From Thunnus maccoyii (Eukaryota > Chordata > Actinopteri > Scombriformes > Scombridae), in contig NC_056550.1 in the NCBI RefSeq assembly GCF_910596095.1, positions 19,576,001 through 19,640,000 of the forward strand: DNA of 64,000 bases. The letters are read 5' to 3'. Shown here piece after piece: positions 25,144 to 34,800 of this stretch. Under the pieces are notes generated by a model. It had not been told where the DNA came from. It worked only from the letters and a program-made list of their open reading frames with translations, and ran no database searches. The position numbers and the translations under genes are program-made. The first letter of the stretch is position 1, and each line of letters starts with the position of its first letter.

Positions 25144-26877
25144 ATGCGAACCATTGTGCTGTTGGTGTTGTGGGTACTGGGAACATCACTGGTGTTGTCA
25201 GACCCCGACACAGCCGGAGAGAAGGTGACCGAAGAGCCGATTCCATGTTCTAAGGGATGCACCTGTCTGCACGATGAATACAGCTTGGAGCTCAACATGT
25301 ACTGCAGTGCTCGAAACTTCACGCAAATCCCACCTGATATGCCGCCAGCCACACACTCTCTCTGGCTGGATGGCAACTTATTCACCTCACTCCCAGCATC
25401 GTCTTTCAAGGATCTTACCAATCTGGACTTTTTGAATCTGCAGAGTGGCCAGCTGGTGACCGTTGACCCTCAGGCTTTCAAAGGACTTCGGTCACTAGCA
25501 CACATTCACCTTGAGCGAAATCGCTTGCGGGCGTTACCGGGTACTATCTTCGAGAACACACCTAACCTTGCCTCACTTAGTCTGCATAACAACCAGCTGA
25601 CTCGTATCGAGGAGAGACTGTTTGCTGGACTTTCACACATGTGGCTTCTGAACCTAGGGTGGAACTCAATAGCAGTCTTACCTGAGACAGCTTTCCATGA
25701 CCTCCAAGGTCTACGAGAGCTTGTTCTTGCAGGGAACAGGCTTGCTTACTTGCAGCCACAGCTCTTCCAAAATCTTGCTGAGCTTAAAGAGTTGGATCTA
25801 ACCGGAAATTATCTCAAGGTCATCAAGGCTAATGTGTTTGTTAAACTCACTAAACTGCAAAAGCTTTACCTGGCCCAAAATCAGATCGTGACAGTGGTTC
25901 CCAGAGCCTTTGTAGGCATGAAGTCACTCAGATGGCTGGATCTCACAAAAAACAGACTGACTGCTCTTCATGACGACACTTTTTTGGGACTGCACAGTCT
26001 TCATGTGCTGCGTCTTTCCAACAACGCTATCACTGGAATTAGGCCCAGGACTTTCCGTGATCTGCAGTACCTAGAAGAACTAAGACTCAGCTACAACAGG
26101 ATCAGAGCCCTGGGCGAGAGGATCTTTGAAGGCCTTAGTCATCTGGAGGTCCTGGAGCTAGAGCAAAATAACGTACAGGAGGCACAAGTTGGTAGTTTCA
26201 CAGGCCTGTCTCATGTGGCTGTCATCAACCTGTCTGGAAGCTGCTTCCACAGTCTACCAGACCAAGTGTTCAAAGGCCTGTCGAATCTTCACAGCCTTCA
26301 TCTGGACAGAGGCTGCCTAACAAGAATCACAACTCAAGCATTCACTGGACTGTCTGGTCTACGAAGGCTTTTCTTGCAATACAACAACATCTCTACAGTG
26401 GAACGCCAGAGCTTTGTAGACCTGGTAGGCCTTCTGGGACTAGACTTGAGATTCAACAAGCTGGAGGTTCTCCCAAGCAACACATTTTCTGGTCTAAAGA
26501 ATTTGGAGTACTTGCTATTGTCCAACAATGAATGTCGGCAGTTTTTACAAAATGGCACAAAGCAGCTACTTCCAAGGCTGCGCTATCTAGACCTGAGATC
26601 TAATGCCCTGACAAGCATGGTCCCTGATTTCCCAGAGAGTATGGAAAAACTTTTGCTGTCTGGGAACCGGTGGAAATGTGATTGCGGTGCCCTCCCACTC
26701 AGAAACTACAGCCTGAGAAATCCACTGGTGGTACCTCGGCAAGTGGAGACCCACGCAGAGAGTGAAGAGCCTGACACTACTATCACCATATACAACAACA
26801 TTACATGCACCAGCCCACCAAATCTAGCTGGTGTGGACCTACGGGATATTGACAATGAACACTTCCAAATCTGCTAA
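25144..26877 (+). CDS. igfals: Insulin-like growth factor binding protein, acid-labile subunit (IGFALS)
   Basis: This secreted leucine-rich-repeat glycoprotein binds IGF plus IGFBP-3/5 in blood to form the long-lived ternary complex. It is coded in one exon of 577 codons. Residues 1-19 (MRTIVLLVLWVLGTSLVLS) form a signal peptide. An LRRNT cysteine cap follows (CSKGCTC...C), then a run of 24-residue LRRs from about residue 60 to 500 (for example LRELVLAGNRLAYLQPQLF, almost identical to human ALS), then an LRRCT cap starting WKCDC and ending YNNITCTSPP...GVDLRDI...C. The YNNITC-SPP and final-Cys blocks distinguish ALS from CPN2 and other LRR proteins. It is shorter than human (605, from memory) because about one LRR is missing near 26518-26575, and the human ICEGDDC cysteine pair is replaced by HAESEE. 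An in-frame GTG frame extends upstream, but ATG 25144 opens the signal peptide. Confidence 0.93.
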   Translation: MRTIVLLVLWVLGTSLVLSDPDTAGEKVTEEPIPCSKGCTCLHDEYSLELNMYCSARNFTQIPPDMPPATHSLWLDGNLFTSLPASSFKDLTNLDFLNLQSGQLVTVDPQAFKGLRSLAHIHLERNRLRALPGTIFENTPNLASLSLHNNQLTRIEERLFAGLSHMWLLNLGWNSIAVLPETAFHDLQGLRELVLAGNRLAYLQPQLFQNLAELKELDLTGNYLKVIKANVFVKLTKLQKLYLAQNQIVTVVPRAFVGMKSLRWLDLTKNRLTALHDDTFLGLHSLHVLRLSNNAITGIRPRTFRDLQYLEELRLSYNRIRALGERIFEGLSHLEVLELEQNNVQEAQVGSFTGLSHVAVINLSGSCFHSLPDQVFKGLSNLHSLHLDRGCLTRITTQAFTGLSGLRRLFLQYNNISTVERQSFVDLVGLLGLDLRFNKLEVLPSNTFSGLKNLEYLLLSNNECRQFLQNGTKQLLPRLRYLDLRSNALTSMVPDFPESMEKLLLSGNRWKCDCGALPLRNYSLRNPLVVPRQVETHAESEEPDTTITIYNNITCTSPPNLAGVDLRDIDNEHFQIC

Positions 26878-27998
26878 GCAGACACACACATACATGGTTA
26901 TATAATTAGTTGGCATACAGGACAGAATATTGCAGAATTGTCACATGTAATATTTTCAACAATACAACTTAATTTTCAGATTTTAAGATTAAAACTGTAA
27001 TACTGATGTGTGATTCAGGTTCTTATTTCACATTGACTATTAACAGAAAAATTATTGTCGTCTGTAGCCTTTACAGAAAATTTTCTTCAAAACATATTTG
27101 AAGGATGCTAAGATTTTTTTTTCAATTAAAAAAACAACAACAATAACAACAACAACAAAAAAAAACATTTTAATTTTCCTTCAGCTTTATGGAGTTTTAT
27201 GTTAATAGTGAATGTGTGATTGTGGGAAAGTGCAACTACAGTGAGTAAGCTGCCACCTCTTTGCAGAAAATAGAATTTTATTCAATCCACAAGAAAATGC
27301 TTTGAGATAATTCAATTTATACTGACATTAGAGAGTAAAAGAGACTGTATATACCTTAGTTTTACCACTTAAGGATCGGTTTGCTTGATATGGAGACAGT
27401 TTTGCAAAAGATATAAAAACAATGGATGAATTTAAATGTGATGTATTGTCCAAAATGTTTTAATATATTTAAAAATGTATTCTATTCCTCTATATACTAT
27501 CCTTTATGAACCATTTGGACCTCCCTTCATACTCTTGAACACATAAAGTATCAAATTTACATTACTATGGGACAGCACTTTCATTACTGTGGTCATGAGC
27601 ATTTTGGGACAATGAAAATCGTGCTAACGAGCCAGAAAAGTCAGCAAAACCATGGCACAGCCCTGTAATTTGATATGTAAACATAGGTTAATGTTTGGCT
27701 CCTTAACCTTATGCAAAACATTTAAATGGCACTTTAACTTTAAAACATCAAGGTATAATATATATAATTTATGTGACTGGGCTGGATGTACAAAAAGTGT
27801 GGCAAAAAATTACAGACAGGAGGAATTATGAATATCTGTACAGCTGGTGTCTTCATGTAATGCTTGTTACTTTAAAGTAGTTTGAACTGTTAGGAAATTG
27901 TCTTAGAAGTGCAATAAATTGATTAAAACGTGTGTGCCTTCTCTTTATTAAGCATGTTTCATGTAAGTTACTCCCCACCTCCCAAAAAGTACTACACA
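26878..27998 (+). other. igfals 3' UTR, poly(A) signal AATAAA at 27913-27918
   Basis: AATAAA at 27913-27918 lies about 1.04 kb after the stop and is followed by a GT-rich stretch (gtgtgtgcc) about 15 nt on, as expected for a cleavage site. The A-rich tract near 27128-27168 is low-complexity. No other gene was seen. Confidence 0.55.
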
Positions 27999-28197
27999 CA
28001 GGGTGCAAAATTAACTTTTTTGTCCACCTGCCAAATGGTTAGTGCATGTTCAAATTTTACCAGCTACTCAATAGATTATCATCTTTTTTTTTTTTTTGGC
28101 ATATGTTTGAGTGAACATAGAGAGTGAAGCAAATCTACCAGCCACTTGCATATTTTACCAGCATTTGACTGGTGGCTGGTGCTAATTTTCTTCCCTG
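27999..28197. mobile_element. 199-bp inverted-repeat MITE upstream of dnaaf8
   Basis: The left end CAGGGTGCAAAATTA and the right end TAATTTTCTTCCCTG are inverted repeats (12 of 15). The interior has the words CCACCTGCCAAATGGTTAGT and ACTGGTGGCTGGTGCTAATT that I associate with a fish DNA transposon family. A target duplication is not clear (ACTACACA against CAGACACA, 5 of 8), so the superfamily is uncertain. Confidence 0.5.
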
Positions 28198-28729
28198 CAG
28201 ACACAACAGTAAGTTACCTACTGGCTGATAGTATGCCCAGGCATAAAAAACTGGCAAAGCTTCACAGAAAAAAAACACAGAAAATGATATAGCTAACAAA
28301 CACAATCACATGAAATATGTACCTGGATAGTAGCAGAATATGTATACTGCACAGTCAAACAGTTGGCTAGTCACGCAGCACCTACAAAAGATGAACAGGT
28401 ATTAATTTAGCACAATAGTCATCTAGCTAGCTTGTCATCTAACTGCAAATAACCACGTCAGAACACTAGCATGTTCATGAACTGATGTATATATAAACAC
28501 TTGGCTATATTTGTTACAGACTACTGAGCTTAACCTACCTCGGACATGTCTCTCTCTCTCTCTTAAGAACAGCCACAGCACCGTGTTTGTAGGTTAATTG
28601 TTTGTCCAGGTGCAAAACACTTTCCTGTGATTTTACGTGCGGCTTAAATTAGTGGCGATATTTCTGACAGCACCTGAAGGTAACACAGCAGTGTTGACGA
28701 GGCTCACGTGCCGTGCAGAGAAGCTTTCT

Positions 28730-28744
28730 GTTGCCAGTGGTAAC
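28730..28744 (+). promoter_or_regulatory. RFX X-box upstream of dnaaf8
   Basis: GTTGCC AGT GGTAAC fits the RFX consensus GTNRCC-N(0-3)-RGYAAC at every fixed position and is nearly palindromic. It lies about 80 bp before the dnaaf8 start codon, the usual place for X-boxes of ciliary genes bound by RFX2/RFX3. Seen in sequence; function is inferred. Confidence 0.6.
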
Positions 28745-28810
28745 CAAGGATCCTCAAATACTTTCCTCAAAGTTACATAACACAGGTTTATCTTTCTTTC
28801 TGGTTTATTT

Positions 28811-28891
28811 ATGGCCGCTGGAAATGGAGCTGAATCATTGGAATTCAATTCTGGAGAAAGTGAAACCGCATATACCGACCATCAACTTTAA
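28811..28891 (+). other. Overlapping upstream ORF in dnaaf8 exon 1
   Basis: An ATG 13 nt before the dnaaf8 start, in another frame, opens 26 codons that end in TAA inside exon 1. Its context is weak at -3 (T) but has G at +4. The main ATG at 28824 has G at -3 and G at +4, so leaky scanning would favour it. Whether the upstream ATG is inside the mRNA is not known. Confidence 0.35.
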
Positions 28892-31800
28892 TTCTTCATC
28901 GGTAGGCTGTTTCTTTATTCCTAAAATGAAAAAGTGATAACATCTGCTAACTGTCACGAGCATAATTCACGTTAGCTAAAGCAGATAACACCAAACAATG
29001 TTACGTCTTTACAGTCTGAGGATGAAGGGATTGTCACAATTTTTCAAAGACCAGCTGGTCTTTCTCTGAAGGTCCCTGAAGACACCCAGGAGGACAGTTT
29101 TCCAATGGAAGATGCTGAACTGGAGGTTATTCAATTATATTTTCAAGAGTGTTATAATGCTAGTAATGTCAGGACCCACTGACCTGACATAAACTGTCTG
29201 TGTGTTTGTATGAGTCCAGGAGCTGTTGAAACCTTTCGCACAGACATGCTGGTCAGAAGAGAATTGCAGCCAGAGTGTGAAGTTGGATGATGAAATTGTA
29301 GAAAGCACTACTGCAACTCACTGGGGTACACAGCACTCTGGTACTGCTGCTGAGGTGGGTTATATTCATCTGCAGTCACTGTCCTGATGAGATTACAGTA
29401 AAGCACTCTCATCAATCATTTCCTTTCATTCCTTCTCCGTGTCTCCATTATAAAGGCAAGTGCTTGTGAGAAAAATCAGGTGGAGTTGAACAGAGTCAAG
29501 CTGGATGCAAAATCAAATGTGGACAACACTAAATCTGATAAGGGTTTTCCTGTTCTCTCATTTGCGGTGAGTTTGGTAAAGTAAAAAGATAATCTTCACC
29601 AGTTATGCTTGATGCAGGTAAATATTCTCAATACAAGGTGCTGTTTTTATCCAAAAAAAATACCCTTTTTTTTAACACACTTAAATTACATTCAGATGCT
29701 TGATCAGTGGGATTTGGATGATGTCCTCCAAAATCTCAAAGATGAGCTGCCTCTGCAACAGGGTGTGTCAGGGGAAGTTGCAAAAATACATGCAGGTAAG
29801 TGATACTTACTTGTGCTCATTATAGCAATAGTGATCTATAAAGGGTTTGTAGATAATTATGGGCCTATTTATTTAATATTTTACGTTGTGAATTTGCTGT
29901 GTCTATAGTTTCAAACCAATTTCTCTTCATAGATGGTGACAAGGACAGGTCCCAGAATATAATGGAGAAGCTCGTTGCTTTCTGCAAGAGCCAGTCTGTG
30001 TCAGATCTTGCAAAAAGTCCTAACCACATTAGGTAAGTTAACATAACAAATAAAGTTTTGTAACCAAATCCCTAAAATAATAATAATAATAATCACCTGT
30101 TTCCTACAGACAGAATAATGTGTGCAATAAATCATTTGAAAACATGGCAACAGAGTTGCAGTTGAGCCACCAGGAATGTCCCACAGTTTATATTGACTTG
30201 CGCTGCCCTGATCCTTCAATAAAACCACCAAGAACATCCCCAAAGCTTTCATCAGATTACAAGTCACCAGCCAAACACAACACTCACCAGGAAATACCAC
30301 CTGCAAAGAAACCCAATCTTAAAGTGCATATTGGATCACGGGCGGGGGACAGGTAAATATATCTTGCATTGGAAACATTTGTCATGCTTCAGTTAAGCAC
30401 ATTTTGTCCGAGTTCATATTGTCATTTTTCTGCTTCCAGGGAAGTGACTGGCAAGAGTATGTTGCTTCAGAAAATAAGGGAGATGAATGGAAATGGGAAT
30501 AAATATCCCAAAGAACCAAAGCAGCAGAGGTATGGATTTTTTCTTTATTCATTCAGCACATCATTCACAATAAATTTAATATCTTAGCCATGATGATGCT
30601 TCTGTTAGAGACCAACGACAGAGGCAGCAAGTTAAGCAGACATTACAACATGAACACCAGCAAATTCTCAAGGAACTGAAAATACATCGTCCGACTAAAT
30701 CTGTCAGAGAGAAGCAGCCAGCTGCTGAAAAGACTGATGTTCTTTATGATTTTGTAAGTAACCACAACTACTCAAAATTTACAGTATCATTTAAAAAGTG
30801 CCAACACTTATTATTCATGGTTTGTTTTGCAGGAAGCATCTCATCTCCAGTCAATCAGTACACTTCCAGCAGATATTGCAAGTAAGGGGTGCATGCTACT
30901 TACTGTCAGCCTCTCCAGTCCTGGTATGGTTGAAGGCAGATCTTATGGAAAAAGAAAATATCTGGATCCTGTAACCAAAGCAAACATATACAACACTCTT
31001 GTGGCTTGGTTTCTGTCTTTGGTTAGTGTGCAGTGGCTCCTCTTTCCGAACATATGCCAAAGTTTATTATTAAAGCTGAGTTCATGCCTCAACTTGTCAG
31101 GGACACTTGTTTATGTGTGCTAGGTTGGCCCAGACCCTCATCATGATGAAGATGAAGTTGGTGCAAAGGTCCCGTTCTGGGTTACAGGACTCCAGCAGCT
31201 GTGGACTGAGGACGGGCTAGCTTTGCATGTTTTAGCTGTGGCTCGTTACAGCTATACACCAAGGGTGAATAGCAAAAACACACTTACTGTTTAGGCTTCA
31301 CAGTGTGTAATAATCTGGGTGGTGATGCTGTTTTTTTGTTTGTTTTATAGAAAAGGGACACAGACATCCATGCACCTTTCCATAAACATGTCTGCAGATT
31401 CCTCTCCGAGACCCCTCTCGCTTTAATTGCCCACTGGCTACCTCCGACCTCACCCATCCACCTGCCTTCTTCTTATTTAAGTTGTTTTATCTCTGCCACT
31501 TCAAACAAAAAGGTGGATTGCTGCAGAGATTTTATATATTTCCAAGCACTCAGATGATTTTGCATTCTGTTGACTGTATTTTGTTGCCTTGGCTTTGTAT
31601 TTCAGGTTATAGATAGGACATTTGGTCTCAGTCCAGGGTTTTACTGGCAGACTGTGGAAACTCAGGAGTGTGTTTGTAAGGGGAGAGAGACCGCACAAGA
31701 GCTGCACACAGAGGTGAGGACGTTGCCCTTCAAAAGTGCAGTAGTTGTACCTTGTCATTAGTTGTTCCGTTCCAACCGCTGTCTTTTGATCTCAGGAAAC

Positions 31801-34800
31801 AGTGAGTCACTGATGTAGCAGGAACTGAATTTATGCTAACTTTCCCTTCATTTCTGTTGTAGGTATCATTCACTCTGTGGTGTGCCTTTTCCCTACATCC
31901 CATCATAACACACCATACCCTCCAGCTCGTTCTCAACTCAGGACTCGATGTGTGTGGTCTGCGGCTCCTTTATCCACCACAGGGGGTCCTGAGTAACTGT
32001 ATTGGTAAGAATACCTGAAGCCCTTTGTTATAAAAGTGCTCAGTAATTTTCCTTCTGGCTCACAGGTCTGGTGTACATGCCGCCCTGGATCTCACTGTGG
32101 CCCAGGACCTTTGTAACATCAAATCAAAGCAAATGTCTTTATTGAATAAAAATAGTATTTGAAAACAAAACTCTCCATCTGATTCATAGGTGCTGAACCA
32201 GTTATCCAAAGAGCCGATGAGACCTGCTGGCCTGTCCTAGCTTTAGCTGTTCGGGGCCCTCGTGCTCACTCAGTGATGAAGGATTTAACCAATTCTTTGC
32301 TGCTCAAGAAGACAGAGCCAACTTCTAAAACCCACTGCAGAGGTCAAGGATCTCCACTCTTGTACTCCCCTCAACTGGCCAGTCAAGTCCACAAGGAGCT
32401 GTGCTTGTGGTTTTCAGGACGGCTTCGAGGAGGAAGGACACAGAATCACAGCCAGCCTAATAAGTTTGTCAAAATTCCAAAATGCAAAAATTCATTCAAC
32501 AGTGTAATATTTTTTACTTTGTGTAATGTTTTTCTTTAAACTTCTTAAATTTATTATTAGACTATGTTGACCAATTATTTGACCAACTATTTCAAAGTAA
32601 CTGTGGATAAAAATAGTTGAAAATGATGCACCTCTAAATCTAAATCTCATTGTTCAAAGAGTTAAGTTTTACTGAAATAGAGATTTTATTTATTACATAT
32701 TACAGTATAGTCCTTTTATCCTTTGTCCTTTGTATTACTGTGACTCTGATTTTGTTTTATAATAGTGATATAATCAGTCACTTTAAGCACATGAATAAAA
32801 GACTCCCTTTTGATTGTAGGGTTGTATCTTCAGGAGACAGAGCTGGATGCAACCTGTTCAATGTTAGATCATCTGCCCTTCTGTGTGCTACAACTAAAGG
32901 TACTGTAACTCAGCAAGGAGCTGAAACTGTCACAAGTGGAACGCTGTATTGTGTCCATATTTCATTTTCAACTCTCATCTTAACTGTCCCAAGGGAAATT
33001 TTGTTTGCAGTGAGTATCAAAGAGTAGAGTTGCTAGCCCACCCGCCTCTCTCCCCCTGCACAGGTGACATGCTCCTTGTGGTGTCACCTATTGTGCCTCC
33101 ATGTTGCTACGTCCAAGTGCTGGCTGTATGTGAACGTAGAGGCTTCAGTCTGAGGGGGCTGCAGAGGTTGCAGCTACAAAGTAACGGAGCCGCAGTCCTG
33201 GGACTCACCAACCAGCAGGTAAACAAATGTGCGATAGAATAAAATAGAAGAATGGGGAGCTGAGACAGTATTTTATTGAACCTCATGAATCAAAGTCAGC
33301 AATTGATCTCTGATTTATGGTATATTTTTATTTTAGTTGCTTTCTAGGGAAATTCACCATTTTCTAGAGAAAATGGGGGTGGACAGTAGTAATGGTTTTG
33401 GTTGTCACACCCTTGAGCTTGTATTGAAACGAGGACATTTAGGCTGTATCATAATAGAAACTGTAGCTTTAATTGTAAGTAAATGTATTCAGATGGTGAA
33501 TTTTTTGATGCATTCAAATGTTTCTAGCTGTGGCCAATGTTCTTCTTTATTTTTCACCACAGTCTTGAATCCTGTATGTGTTTTCCTCAGGCACTTGTGT
33601 ATTGCAGTCCACCTATTGTCCCCCTGGATCAGGAGGAGCTAGAGTTGCCTTCTCACTCTCTGGTGTTGATACTGAGGAAAGAAAATGCGTTGTGTCACAG
33701 TGTTACTCTGCCAGCAGGTCTCAAATTCCATCTCACATTATATTTACAGCATCATTCATCTCGTAAATTATATGAAAAGCAACAAGACTGATAGTCTACA
33801 GCCATGCTAGTGGCTCTGTGAGGCTATAATTAGACACAGCAGAGCTAAAAGCTAAATGCTTAGTCAGCATGCTAACATGCTAATAATGACAATGCTAACA
33901 TGTTAATGTTAAGCAGGTATAACGTTTGCTAATTAGCATATAACACAAACTTGGTCATAAATCAAAGCTTTGGACAAATTAAAAATTTCAGAGGATAAAG
34001 TTACATCTGCAATTCATGCAATTACAATTCAATTCATGTGATATTTCACGTCATTGTGGTTTTACATGTAGTCAGGAGATCTCCAAAGTCATTAGGATTC
34101 ATCACCAAATTTCATGGCAATCCATCAAATAGTTGTCAAGATATCACTAACAGGCAAAAATGGCAACCTGCTGGGGCACTAAAGGAAAAGTCAGGGGATC
34201 ACCGTGGTAAACTCGGGGGACCATGAACAAAATTTCATGGGAATCAATAGTTGCTGATATTTTTCCATCTGGAATGCCGTTAGCATGGCTAAAAATGTGT
34301 AGTGTAAAATGATATGCAATAAGACTTCTTACTATCTAAAAACTGCAGATAATGTGCAAAGTCTGCATTGCTAATTATATTTCCATTTAGATAATTTTGT
34401 CCAATTGCCATATTGTTTCAGCCCTGATGAGAGAATTTGAGGCACAACAGCTTCTGGGTTGCATCCGCTCCAGACGTAATGATGATCAGGCAGTAGAGCC
34501 AAGCTTGTGTTTCCACACTGTGCCTTACAACAGCAACCTGTTCCATATATTTGGTAAGTACTGTGAATTCAATGTAAGTAAAGATTCTAGTAGAATATCC
34601 TCTACTGTTTTTTTTTTATGTATATATGTTTTCTTTTTAGTTAGGTGTATGTGGGCAGTGCCAAATCCTTCCGATGTGATCCTGTCACGGCAAAAGTGTC
34701 CATTCAAGTCTGACATGGAGCAGGTGGTGATTTTGACACTGTGTGGAAAGGACATGAGCCAAGGCCTGAGCCTCCTACACAGAGTGCTGACAGAAAGGCC

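Noticed and set aside
32820..32899. Alternative frame of dnaaf8 exon 16 reading LYLQETELDATCS
   Set aside because: Open, but it puts the next exon out of frame and breaks the clear LLVVSPIVPP segment; the frame reading VVSSGDRAGC joins correctly.
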